A stretch of DNA of 44,982 nt, taken from contig JAIXLB010000027.1 in NCBI GenBank assembly GCA_026931905.1, positions 4,955 through 49,936 on the forward strand, read 5' to 3'. The DNA is from Chitinophagales bacterium (GTDB taxonomy: Bacteria; Bacteroidota; Bacteroidia; Chitinophagales; Chitinophagaceae). Under the pieces are notes generated by a model. It did not search any database. It was not told the origin of the DNA and worked only from the letters and a program-made list of their open reading frames with translations. Below, in pieces: positions 24,136 to 32,115 of the stretch (position 1 is its first letter; each line of letters starts with the position of its first letter). The position numbers and the translations under genes were made by a program.

Positions 24136-25500
24136 CTATTCAACAGTTTTATCTTTAAATGTACTTACAAATTCTAAAAACCTATCTAAGTCTTTTTGAA
24201 CAGTTGCCACCCCTAATGAAACCCTTATGGCACCACGCATTTTTCCTAAAAACTGAATCATATCGTGATAATTTCCTAAATCGTGGCTTGTAAAATATTT
24301 TGCCAATTCATCTGTAGTTAAGCAATTATTTACTTCATCAATTCCTGGGTTACAAAAACAACCAGTTCTAATAGAAATTTTATTTTTATTAGCCAAATCT
24401 TCTACATTTTCAAAAGCAAAAATATTTCCATTTACATCTCTAAAATTTAAAATAAAAGTTCCGCCTTTATGTTTAATAACAGAGGGTCCAAATAATTTTA
24501 TCATTGCTTCGCCATTGCTATGCTTTAAATTTTCTACCCTTGTTTTAAAATAATTAGCTAAAGATTTTATTCTTGTTTTGATACGTTGAATGCCAATTTC
24601 ATTAATAAAATCAATACCAAAACTTATAGCTGGAATGCCTAAATAATCTACAGTTCCATTTTCGAAACGTTCGTGATCGTTTGCTAAAAAATAACTTTCG
24701 TATTGCACAGAAACTAAACTTACAGTGCCTCCTGCAAACCAAGGTTTTTTTAATTTATTAAACTTATTTTTTCTTACTAATAAACAACCTAAACCTGTAG
24801 GGTAACCAAAAATTTTATAAAAAGAAATAGAAACAAAATCTGGATGGTGTTCTTTTAAATCAAGTGTTGAAGAAGGTACAAAAGCAGCAGCATCTAATAA
24901 AACATCCCAACCTTTTTCTTGTGCAATTTTTATCCAATTCAAATCATGCTTTACGCCAGAAACATTGCTTTGTGCAGGAAAAGCAAATAATTTATTAGAA
25001 AAATATTCCGAATCATTTAACTCTTTTTCAAGCACTTGTTTATTGATGTGCAAATCTTCATAATTCAATAAAGAATATTTTACTGTTCCCTTTTTTGCTT
25101 TACAATATTCACGAATACCATTTACAGAATTGTGGTTATCTGCAGTTAATAAAAAACGGCTTTGAGCATCGAATGGATAACACTCACCTATAATTTGCAA
25201 AGCTGCTGATGCATTGGATGTAAATACACAATAATAATTTTCTTCAGCATTAAAAAAATTTAAAACTTTTTTGCGAGCCTCATTTACTTTATCTGTAGAT
25301 AATTGTGAAGTAGGATTGCCAGAATGAGGATTACCATACACTTCTAAGTTTAAATAATCAAAGTGCTTTTTTATTAAACTTTGAGGATATAAATTACCAC
25401 CTGTGTAATCTAAATAACAATGATCATTTTCGTCTATTCTTGAAAATTCCTTTTTTCTTAGTTCAGAAAAAAATAATTCATCTTCAATTTGCTCACTCAT
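24136..25500 (-). CDS. PLP-dependent class V aminotransferase, MOCOS-like sulfurtransferase domain
   Basis: A 454-residue fold-type I PLP enzyme of the NifS/Csd class, closest in motifs to the N-terminal domain of molybdenum cofactor sulfurase. The PLP lysine is Lys229 in VSISFYKIFGYPTGLGCLLV, a text typical of MOCOS. The persulfide-forming cysteine is probably Cys381 in RTGCFCNPG. Also seen are YLDYTGGNLYP at the start, YGNPHSGNPTS and FTSNASAALQ (cofactor phosphate). The MOSC domain that completes eukaryotic MOCOS is absent, and no molybdoenzyme genes are near. It could mobilise sulfur from cysteine to an unknown acceptor. Likely first gene of a two-gene unit with polX; a promoter motif stands 31 bases upstream. 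Confidence 0.88.
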   Translation of the reverse strand: MSEQIEDELFFSELRKKEFSRIDENDHCYLDYTGGNLYPQSLIKKHFDYLNLEVYGNPHSGNPTSQLSTDKVNEARKKVLNFFNAEENYYCVFTSNASAALQIIGECYPFDAQSRFLLTADNHNSVNGIREYCKAKKGTVKYSLLNYEDLHINKQVLEKELNDSEYFSNKLFAFPAQSNVSGVKHDLNWIKIAQEKGWDVLLDAAAFVPSSTLDLKEHHPDFVSISFYKIFGYPTGLGCLLVRKNKFNKLKKPWFAGGTVSLVSVQYESYFLANDHERFENGTVDYLGIPAISFGIDFINEIGIQRIKTRIKSLANYFKTRVENLKHSNGEAMIKLFGPSVIKHKGGTFILNFRDVNGNIFAFENVEDLANKNKISIRTGCFCNPGIDEVNNCLTTDELAKYFTSHDLGNYHDMIQFLGKMRGAIRVSLGVATVQKDLDRFLEFVSTFKDKTVE

Positions 25501-25531
25501 TTCTGTGTTCTTTTGTTTAATAAAATTAAAA

Positions 25532-25539
25532 CAAAAATA
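25532..25539 (-). promoter_or_regulatory. -7 promoter element of the MOCOS-like gene
   Basis: TATTTTTG on the minus strand fits TAnnTTTG and ends 31 bases before the start codon at 25500. No good -33 partner is seen. Confidence 0.4.
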
Positions 25540-25638
25540 TAATTTTAAAACTTTAGTTTAAGAATATGAATTAACAATGCAAATACTGCCCTTTAATACC
25601 TCTTTTGTAGCACAATAAATTAACTGTTGCACTTATGA

Positions 25639-25664
25639 CTTGAATCTGCCATTTGAATCTGCCA
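25639..25664. repeat. Two-copy 13-bp tandem repeat
   Basis: The units cttgaatctgcca and tttgaatctgcca adjoin in the 237-base gap between the divergent MOCOS-like and small-protein genes. Apart from this and two promoter motifs the gap shows nothing. Confidence 0.7.
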
Positions 25665-25686
25665 AATAAATACTCAAATAAGTCTA

Positions 25687-25717
25687 TTGTATTTTTAATT
25701 TTACTCCCTTATTTTTG
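25687..25717 (+). promoter_or_regulatory. Promoter of the small membrane protein gene
   Basis: TTG at 25687-25689 and TATTTTTG at 25710-25717 are 20 bases apart; the -7 element ends 20 bases before ATG 25738. Confidence 0.55.
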
Positions 25718-25737
25718 CCAATAATTAAATACCAATT

Positions 25738-25950
25738 ATGGACAATCAAAACCAACCATTTGAAAATAATAGCCAGAAAGATTTTACTAAAAGCTGGGTT
25801 AGTTCATCTAAATTTTTATTCTATTTATTTATTACAGGTATGATACTTTCAAGCTTTGGCGGCTGTTTTCGTTTATATCAACAACGTTATAAAGGAAAAC
25901 CCGATATTCAAATTCAAAGCAGTACAAAATATACCCCAGAGTATAAATAA
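25738..25950 (+). CDS. Small single-span membrane protein
   Basis: A 70-residue protein that I do not recognise. It has a polar N-terminus rich in Asn and Gln, one hydrophobic segment at about 26-43 (FLFYLFITGMILSSFGG), a Cys just after it, and a basic then polar tail (RLYQQRYKGKPDIQIQ). It would span the inner membrane once. A good promoter match and normal codon use support it as real. It lies just before the tRNA cluster; no functional clue from context. Confidence 0.6.
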   Translation: MDNQNQPFENNSQKDFTKSWVSSSKFLFYLFITGMILSSFGGCFRLYQQRYKGKPDIQIQSSTKYTPEYK

Positions 25951-25966
25951 TTTTTAAAAATAAATT

Positions 25967-25995
25967 TTGTGGGGAACTTTGGTTCTATATTTTTG
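25967..25995 (+). promoter_or_regulatory. Promoter of the tRNA-Gly/tRNA-Leu cluster
   Basis: TTG at 25967-25969 and TATTTTTG at 25988-25995, 18 bases apart, lie 27 bases before the mature tRNA-Gly. Confidence 0.6.
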
Positions 25996-26022
25996 CACCC
26001 CCAATAAGTTCTTATTCATCAA

Positions 26023-26095
26023 GCGGAAGTAGCTCATTTGGTAGAGCACAACCTTGCCAAGGTTGGGGTGGCCGGTTCGAGCCCGGTCTTCCGCT
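26023..26095 (+). tRNA. tRNA-Gly (anticodon GCC)
   Basis: A 73-base cloverleaf: acceptor gcggaag/cttccgc is perfect, anticodon stem caacc/ggttg holds loop ttgccaa with anticodon GCC, T arm ccggttcgagcccgg. It ends with discriminator T; CCA not encoded. Co-transcribed with tRNA-Leu 39 bases on. Confidence 0.96.
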
Positions 26096-26134
26096 CAAAA
26101 AAAATGAAAGTAAAATTTTATTTTTTTTCAGGTT

Positions 26135-26220
26135 GCCCTGGTGGTGGAACTGGTAGACACGCAGGACTTAAAATCCTGTGGTCAGCAACGGCCGTGCGGG
26201 TTCAAGTCCCGCCTGGGGCA
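26135..26220 (+). tRNA. tRNA-Leu (anticodon TAA)
   Basis: An 86-base class II tRNA with a long variable arm. The acceptor gccctgg pairs with ctggggc (G-U pairs), anticodon stem cagga/tcctg holds cttaaaa with anticodon TAA, and the T arm is gcgggttcaagtcccgc. It reads the TTA codon, the main leucine codon in this AT-rich genome. Confidence 0.96.
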
Positions 26221-26228
26221 CTAATTAC

Positions 26229-26261
26229 AAAACTGCATCAAAAATTTGGTGCAGTTTTTTT
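26229..26261 (+). terminator. Terminator of the tRNA-Gly/Leu transcript
   Basis: A 12-bp stem (aaaactgcatca at 26229-26240 with tggtgcagtttt at 26247-26258, one G-U) with 6-base loop and T-run. Confidence 0.85.
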
Positions 26262-26284
26262 ATGGCTATGTTGTTTGAAAAAAA

Positions 26285-26947
26285 TTAATCTTTCCATAAA
26301 AAAGGAAATAAAATAATAGATAGCATTATAACCATTACATCTAAAGCAATTAGCATAATTACCATTTGCCCCCAACTTTCTTGTACCACATTTGAAAATG
26401 CAGGTGTAGTAATTTTCATTAGTAATAATAACTGAGGAATTATTAAAGGAAATCCAAGTATAGCCATCAATGCAGCTTGTTGTTGAGCTTTTGCTGCAAT
26501 AGCAGATAAGAATGTAAATACAAGACTTAGGCTTACTCCTCCTAAACAAGTTATTGCAACAAATAAAAAAGCATTGTATAATGGGTTGCTTAATAATAAT
26601 GTAAATAGTAATAAACTTGTAATACTCATTAGCAACATGAGTATAAAATTGAAAATTAATTTGCTAATAATAAAATCTCTTGCTCCTGCAATGGTATAAA
26701 AATAAAACATTCTTCCTTTACTTTCGGCTAAGAAACTTTTTGCAACTGCATTAATACTTATAAATAACTGAACTATCCAAAATAAACCATTCCAAACATT
26801 TTCTTCGGGCTGTCCTATGCTTAAATAAATTACAAAAATGGTGCTTGCTACATAAAGTAATAAGCCATAAAAAGTGTATTGCTGCCTTAGTTCCAGCAGA
26901 AAATCTTTTTTAATAAGTGTTAGTATATGTTTACAGGATTGTAACAT
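26285..26947 (-). CDS. ccmB: Heme exporter membrane subunit CcmB
   Basis: A 220-residue inner-membrane protein with six hydrophobic segments, matching CcmB, the membrane part of the CcmAB transporter that works in system I cytochrome c maturation by releasing heme-loaded CcmE. The start LIKKDFLLELRQQYTFYGLLLY and the LAESKGRMFYFY block are family traits. ATG 26947 overlaps the tdk stop by one base (TAATG on the coding strand), so translation is probably coupled. A longer frame from 26974 lies inside tdk and is not needed. No ccmC, ccmE or ccmF is nearby, but a CcmA-like ATPase gene is about 9.6 kb away. Confidence 0.88.
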   Translation of the reverse strand: MLQSCKHILTLIKKDFLLELRQQYTFYGLLLYVASTIFVIYLSIGQPEENVWNGLFWIVQLFISINAVAKSFLAESKGRMFYFYTIAGARDFIISKLIFNFILMLLMSITSLLLFTLLLSNPLYNAFLFVAITCLGGVSLSLVFTFLSAIAAKAQQQAALMAILGFPLIIPQLLLLMKITTPAFSNVVQESWGQMVIMLIALDVMVIMLSIILFPFLWKD

Positions 26948-27513
26948 TATTTTTTGGCTGCACAAGTTCTGCAACGAGGTTCATAAATATCTTTTTCGCC
27001 CAGTAATACTTGCCCTTCCTGTGCAATTTTTCTATAAGAAATATTGGCAATATTACCACACTGCACACAGATTGCATGAAGTTTAGTAATATAATCTGCT
27101 ATAGAAAGTAAATTAGGCATTTGTCCAAATGGTTTTCCTAAATAATCCATATCCAAGCCAGCTACAATTACTCGAACTCCTTTTGTAGCAAGAGTTTCGC
27201 AAACGTTTGTAATTTCTTCATCAAAAAATTGGGCTTCATCAATTCCTACAACATCAACATCTTGAGATAATAATAATATTTTTTGAGAATTATCTACAGG
27301 TGTACTTTGTATAGCATTTGCATCGTGGCTTACCACTTTTGTTTCATCGTAACGCACATCAATGCCTGGTTTAAAAATTTCAACTTTAAGGTTGGCTATT
27401 TTTGCACGTTTTAATCTTCGTATCAATTCTTCTGTTTTACCACTAAACATACTACCACAAATAACTTCTATCCATCCTCTTCTTTCGCCTTTAAAATTTG
27501 GTTCAATAAACAT
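26947..27513 (-). CDS. tdk: Thymidine kinase (type II)
   Basis: Phosphorylates thymidine with ATP in the pyrimidine salvage path. The 188-residue protein matches the TK1/TdK type: P-loop GSMFSGKTE at 20-28, magnesium-binding and catalytic acidic block [10 protein letters not shown], lasso loop and zinc-binding cysteines CVQCGN and CRTC near the C-terminus. It leads a two-gene unit with ccmB and is divergent from a hypothetical gene; a minus-strand TATTTTTG element lies at 27586-27593. Confidence 0.96.
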   Translation of the reverse strand: MFIEPNFKGERRGWIEVICGSMFSGKTEELIRRLKRAKIANLKVEIFKPGIDVRYDETKVVSHDANAIQSTPVDNSQKILLLSQDVDVVGIDEAQFFDEEITNVCETLATKGVRVIVAGLDMDYLGKPFGQMPNLLSIADYITKLHAICVQCGNIANISYRKIAQEGQVLLGEKDIYEPRCRTCAAKK

Positions 27514-27585
27514 ATTAAAAACTTGGATTTGTTTGTTATGAAAAGCTTATTAACTTTAGCCTCAAAAGCTACATTAATTTTTCGC

Positions 27586-27593
27586 CAAAAATA
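27586..27593 (-). promoter_or_regulatory. Possible promoter of tdk-ccmB
   Basis: Minus-strand TATTTTTG fits TAnnTTTG, 72 bases before the tdk start. It overlaps a plus-strand TAACTTTT box that could serve the divergent gene at 27603. Confidence 0.4.
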
Positions 27594-27602
27594 ACTTTTC
27601 CA

Positions 27603-28262
27603 ATGGAAAGAGTAGTTACACTTATTAACAAATTAAAAGAACAACTTGACCAACAGCAAGATGCAAGTAAATTATTGGTAACTGCACAAATGCTTTTAGC
27701 AGAACTTCAACAAAATAATGCTACTTTAAATAGTGGAAAAGTTTCTGTAACAATGCCCTCCTTTGCTGTAGTTACTGATACAACAACAAATATTGTTGTT
27801 GAAGAAGAAAAAATAATTACTCAACATCAACCCAAAAACACAAAAAAAGAAGGAAAAACTGGTTGGTTGTTTGACCCTGTTATAACCACTATACCTACAT
27901 TAGCTCATCAAGAAATTAAAGAAGTGTTTGAATTAAAAGATACTTTAAGTGCAGAAGATGAACCAAGTTTGAATGATAAATTAAAAGAAGAAAAAACAGA
28001 AGTTGCTACTTTATTAAATGGAAGTCCTATTAAAGATTTAAAGAGAGCTATTGGTATTAATGATCGCTATGTTTTTATCAATGAGCTTTTTAGAGGCGAT
28101 GAAGTGATGTATGAAAGAAGCATAAAAACTATTAATGCTTTCAGCATTTTTGCAGAAGCTGAATACTGGATTCAACGTGAATTAAAAGTAAAATTAGGAT
28201 GGGAAGAAACCAATGAAATTGTTGAAAATTTCAATCAATTAGTTAAGAGACGTTTTTCGTAA
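27603..28262 (+). CDS. Conserved Bacteroidota hypothetical protein
   Basis: A 219-residue soluble protein without signal peptide; I know no function. The N-terminal 35 residues form a Leu/Gln-rich helix, likely a coiled coil (LINKLKEQLDQQQDASKLLVTAQMLL). A polar, poorly conserved linker follows (about 40-130). The C-terminal domain (about 140-219) reads DLKRAIGINDRYVFINELF, then FSIFAEAEYWIQRELKVKL, a block I associate with a protein family restricted to Bacteroidota. It runs convergent with waaA and the two coding regions overlap by 28 bases. Confidence 0.75.
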   Translation: MERVVTLINKLKEQLDQQQDASKLLVTAQMLLAELQQNNATLNSGKVSVTMPSFAVVTDTTTNIVVEEEKIITQHQPKNTKKEGKTGWLFDPVITTIPTLAHQEIKEVFELKDTLSAEDEPSLNDKLKEEKTEVATLLNGSPIKDLKRAIGINDRYVFINELFRGDEVMYERSIKTINAFSIFAEAEYWIQRELKVKLGWEETNEIVENFNQLVKRRFS

Positions 28263-29491
28263 ACATACGCTACTATTTTTTTTGTTGCTCCACTTTTTGA
28301 TGTAACAAATTTTGCAGCATTACTGGCTACTTCTCTATAAAAATTATTATCAGATAAAAGTTTTTCAAACTCTTCTTCCAACTCCAAAGCATTGTCAATA
28401 CTAATACCTCCATTATTTTCTATTAACTCCACTGCTTCTCTGTATTTATCATATTCTGGACCAAAAACAACAGGCTTTCCATATACAGCAGCTTCTAAAA
28501 CATTGTGTACACCATCATTTCCAAATGCACCACCTACAAAACTTATAGTTGCATATTTATACAATTTGCTTAGCATACCCACATTATCAATAATTAAAAC
28601 ATTGTAATTGGAAAAATTAATATTGCCATTTTTGAGTTGAGAAAATAAAATTGATTTTTTATACAACTTTAAACATTCTTGTATGCGTTCTTCTTCTATT
28701 TGGTGTGGTGCAATAAGAAATTTTATATTTGGATGTGTGTTGGCAAAATGATCTAAAGCCTCATCATCTTCTAACCATGTACTACCTGCAACAATAGTTA
28801 TATTTTTACCGATAAATTGTTCAATAATTTCAATGCCATTTAATTGATTGGCTATTTCAATTACTCTGTCAAATCTTGTATCTCCTGCAATGCTTATATT
28901 TTCTGTAAAGCCAATATTATTAAGTAATGCAGCACTACTTTTATCTTGAACAAAAATATAAGTAAAGCAACTCAACATTGCTCTATACATATTTCCATAC
29001 CACTTAAAAAAGGGCTGACTTTTTCTAAAAATTCCTGAAATAAGCAGCAACGGAATTTTTCTGTTTTTGATTTCAGTTAAATAATAATACCAAAATTCGT
29101 ACTTCACAAATAGTACCATTTGTGGTTGAACAATATCAAGAAATTGTTGTGCATTTTGTTTGGAATCCATTGGTAAATAAAATACCCAATCTGCATGGGT
29201 ATATTTTTTTTGAACTTCATACCCCGATGGAGAAAAAAAAGTTAATAAAAACTGATAGTTAGGATATAAAAATTTAAGTTTTTCCAATACTGGTCTGCCT
29301 TGCTCAAACTCTCCTAAACTGGAGCAATGCATCCAAACAATATTTTTATTCTTGTTTTTAAACGTTTGCTCTAATTCATTAAACAAATTTTTTCTCCCTT
29401 CTATCCACAATTTAGCTTTAGTATTTTTGTTACTAATAATTTTTGCTATAAAAGGATAAAGTACAATAAATATGTTATAAAGAAATTTCAA
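28235..29491 (-). CDS. waaA: 3-deoxy-D-manno-octulosonic acid transferase
   Basis: Transfers Kdo from CMP-Kdo to lipid A precursor in lipopolysaccharide synthesis, on the cytoplasmic face of the inner membrane. The 418 residues fit the family (about 425). The N-terminal membrane anchor FLYNIFIVLYPFIAKII is followed by KLWIEGRKNLF, the catalytic acid region WMHCSSLGEFEQGRPV, VAGSTWLEDDE, and the C-terminal nucleotide-sugar site FGNDGVHNVLEAAVYGKPVVFGPEYDKY. The start is TTG: the preceding codon is a stop and the next in-frame ATG lies well inside the enzyme. Its 3' end overlaps the convergent hypothetical gene. Confidence 0.94.
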   Translation of the reverse strand: MKFLYNIFIVLYPFIAKIISNKNTKAKLWIEGRKNLFNELEQTFKNKNKNIVWMHCSSLGEFEQGRPVLEKLKFLYPNYQFLLTFFSPSGYEVQKKYTHADWVFYLPMDSKQNAQQFLDIVQPQMVLFVKYEFWYYYLTEIKNRKIPLLLISGIFRKSQPFFKWYGNMYRAMLSCFTYIFVQDKSSAALLNNIGFTENISIAGDTRFDRVIEIANQLNGIEIIEQFIGKNITIVAGSTWLEDDEALDHFANTHPNIKFLIAPHQIEEERIQECLKLYKKSILFSQLKNGNINFSNYNVLIIDNVGMLSKLYKYATISFVGGAFGNDGVHNVLEAAVYGKPVVFGPEYDKYREAVELIENNGGISIDNALELEEEFEKLLSDNNFYREVASNAAKFVTSKSGATKKIVAYVYEKRLLTN

Positions 29492-29600
29492 TTAGTTGCA
29501 GAATTATTTGTTTTACAAAGAAAATAAAATAGTATTAAAAAAAAGGCTTGATTATTTCACATTCGTTTTATCAAAAAGTTTATTATTTTTTGTAATACCT

Positions 29601-29608
29601 TACCTTTG
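29601..29608 (+). promoter_or_regulatory. -7 promoter element of the sugar operon
   Basis: TACCTTTG fits TAnnTTTG and is the same octamer as in the yidC promoter. It ends 18 bases before ATG 29627. Confidence 0.55.
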
Positions 29609-29626
29609 CCCACATTTATTTTTCGT

Positions 29627-30757
29627 ATGAAACCAATACAAATGGTAGATACTAAAACACAGTATCTAAAAATTAAGGAAGAAGTTGATAAAGGAATTTT
29701 TGAAGTTTTAGAAAGTGCCCAATACATAGGTGGCACAAAAGTTAATGAATTTGCAAATGCCTTAAATACTTATCACAATAGTGCTTATACTATTACCTGT
29801 GCCAATGGTACAGATGCTTTGCAAATAGCCATGATGGCTTTAAACCTTCAACCTGGTGATGAAGTAATTACTCCATCATTTACTTATATTGCAACAACAG
29901 AAGTTGTTGCTTTATTACGCTTAAAGCCTGTATTTGTTGAGGTTGACCCTAAAACATTTTGCATTTCACCAGAAGCTGTAAGGAAAGCTATTACACCAAA
30001 AACAAAAGCAATAGTACCTGTGCATTTATATGGTCATGCAGCACCTATGGAAGAAATTATGCAAATTGCGCAAGAGTATAATTTATTTGTAATAGAAGAT
30101 AATGCACAAGCAATAGGTAGCGATTATACTTTTAGTAATGGTGCAACTAAAAAAACTGCAACTATAGGACACATAGGATGTACATCATTTTACCCAAGTA
30201 AAAACTTAGGGGCTTATGGCGATGGTGGTGCTATTTTTACACAAGATGCAACCTTAGCAGAAAAACTAAAAATGATTGCCAATCATGGTCAAAAAGTACG
30301 CTATATGCACGATATGGTGGGTTGTAATTCAAGATTAGATGCTATACAAGCGGCAGTATTAAATGTAAAATTGAAACAATTAGACAATTACATTGAAGCA
30401 AGAAGAAAAGCAGCAGCATTTTACAACAATGCTTTTGCCAACCATCCAAAAATTACTACACCTTTTGTTGCATCTTATTGCAATCATGTATATCATCAAT
30501 ACACACTTATTTTAGATGGAGTAAATCGTGATGAATTAGCAAAATATTTAGCAGAAAAAAATATTCCTTCTATGATTTATTATCCTGTACCAGGACATAA
30601 ACAAAAAGTGTTCGAATCTTTTGGTTTAGAAAACTACAACTTAGAAACTACAGATTGGCTTACAGAAAGAGTTATTAGTTTGCCTATGCACACTGAATTA
30701 GAAGAAAATCAATTACAATTTATTACAACAGAAATTTTAAATTTTATCAATAATTAA
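29627..30757 (+). CDS. DegT/DnrJ/EryC1 family sugar aminotransferase
   Basis: A 376-residue PLP enzyme that would add an amino group to a nucleotide-linked keto sugar. It shows the family landmarks: CANGTDALQIA (cofactor phosphate), EDNAQAIGS (cofactor ring), and SFYPSKNLGAYGDGGAI with the PLP lysine. It resembles the WlbE/FdtB type that makes 3-amino sugars. It heads an operon with ugd (16-base gap), uxs and rmlD. The product sugar cannot be told, since the oxidase or dehydratase that would feed it is not obvious among the neighbours. ATG 29627 is used; the TTG at 29606 would fall within the promoter. Confidence 0.92.
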   Translation: MKPIQMVDTKTQYLKIKEEVDKGIFEVLESAQYIGGTKVNEFANALNTYHNSAYTITCANGTDALQIAMMALNLQPGDEVITPSFTYIATTEVVALLRLKPVFVEVDPKTFCISPEAVRKAITPKTKAIVPVHLYGHAAPMEEIMQIAQEYNLFVIEDNAQAIGSDYTFSNGATKKTATIGHIGCTSFYPSKNLGAYGDGGAIFTQDATLAEKLKMIANHGQKVRYMHDMVGCNSRLDAIQAAVLNVKLKQLDNYIEARRKAAAFYNNAFANHPKITTPFVASYCNHVYHQYTLILDGVNRDELAKYLAEKNIPSMIYYPVPGHKQKVFESFGLENYNLETTDWLTERVISLPMHTELEENQLQFITTEILNFINN

Positions 30758-30773
30758 TTAATAAAAAACAAAA

Positions 30774-32075
30774 ATGAAAATAGCAGTAGTAGGAACTGGT
30801 TATGTAGGATTAGTATCAGGCACCTGTTTTGCAGAAACAGGCAATACAGTTACATGTATTGATATTGATCAAAACAAAGTAAATAAATTAAGCAATGGAG
30901 AAATAACCATTTACGAACCAGGTTTGGAAAAATTATTTATTCGTAATTTAAAAGAAGAAAGATTAAAGTTTACAACCCATTTAGCCGAAGGTGTAAAAGA
31001 TGCAGCAATCATATTTTTAGCATTACCTACACCACCAGGTGAAGATGGAAGTGCAGATTTAAAATATGTATTAGGCGTAGCCAATGATTTAGGAAAAATT
31101 ATTACAGACTATAAAGTAATTGTAGATAAAAGTACAGTACCAGTAGGCACTGCAGAAAAAGTACATGCTGCAATAGCAGCAAATGCAACTTGCGATTTTG
31201 ATGTTGTAAGCAATCCTGAATTTTTAAGAGAAGGTGTTGCTGTAGATGATTTTATGAAACCCGACAGAGTGGTTATTGGCACAAGCAGTGAACGTGCAAG
31301 AAAAATAATGGGCGAATTGTATGCACCTTATGTACGTCAAGGAAATCCTATAATTTATATGGATGAAAAAAGTGCAGAATTAACAAAGTACGCTGCCAAC
31401 TCATTCTTAGCTACAAAAATTTCTTTCATGAACGAAATAGCACAGTTGTGTGAAAGATTAGGAGCAGATGTAGATATGGTTCGTAAAGGAATTGGTAGTG
31501 ATGATAGAATTGGAAAAAGATTTTTATTTCCAGGTATTGGATATGGTGGAAGTTGTTTTCCTAAAGATGTGCAAGCCTTAATTAAATCATCGGAAGATGT
31601 AAAATATAATTTTCAAATTTTAAAAGCAGTAGAGGAGGTAAATGAAGCACAAAAACTGCATTTAATTCCTAAAGTAAAAAAATATTTCAATAATAACTTA
31701 CAAGGAAAACATTTTGCATTATGGGGTTTGGCATTTAAACCAAATACAGATGATATAAGAGAAGCTCCAGCCTTATATGTAATTAATGCTTTAATAGAAG
31801 CAGGTGCTACTGTTACAGCTTATGACCCTGAAGCTATGAACAATGTAAAAAATTTAATTGGAGATAAAATTGCTTACGCAGACAACCAATATACTGCTTT
31901 AGAAAATGCAGATGCTCTAATAATTGCAACAGAATGGAGTGAATTTAGAACGCCTGATTTTGATAAAATAAACGCATTGCTAAAAAATAAAGTAATTTTT
32001 GATGGTAGAAATTTATTTGAAGTTGATGTTATAAAAGCCATGAATTATCATTATGAAAGTATAGGCAGACAATAA
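30774..32075 (+). CDS. ugd: UDP-glucose 6-dehydrogenase
   Basis: Oxidises UDP-glucose to UDP-glucuronate with two NAD+. The 433-residue protein has the N-terminal Rossmann motif VVGTGYVGLVSGTCFAE, substrate-binding STVPVGTAEKV and NPEFLREGVA, and the catalytic Cys261 in GYGGSCFPKD. The C-terminal UDP-binding domain has LWGLAFKPNTDDIREAP. Its product is the substrate of the next gene, uxs (40 bases on), so the two make UDP-xylose together. UDP-glucuronate could also be used elsewhere. Confidence 0.96.
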   Translation: MKIAVVGTGYVGLVSGTCFAETGNTVTCIDIDQNKVNKLSNGEITIYEPGLEKLFIRNLKEERLKFTTHLAEGVKDAAIIFLALPTPPGEDGSADLKYVLGVANDLGKIITDYKVIVDKSTVPVGTAEKVHAAIAANATCDFDVVSNPEFLREGVAVDDFMKPDRVVIGTSSERARKIMGELYAPYVRQGNPIIYMDEKSAELTKYAANSFLATKISFMNEIAQLCERLGADVDMVRKGIGSDDRIGKRFLFPGIGYGGSCFPKDVQALIKSSEDVKYNFQILKAVEEVNEAQKLHLIPKVKKYFNNNLQGKHFALWGLAFKPNTDDIREAPALYVINALIEAGATVTAYDPEAMNNVKNLIGDKIAYADNQYTALENADALIIATEWSEFRTPDFDKINALLKNKVIFDGRNLFEVDVIKAMNYHYESIGRQ

Positions 32076-32115
32076 TTTTTCGAAAAATATTTTGAACATT
32101 AAATTTTAAATTTTT

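Noticed and set aside
26038..26316. A 92-codon open frame on the plus strand
   Set aside because: It is the read-through translation of the tRNA-Gly and tRNA-Leu genes and the terminator; not a protein gene.
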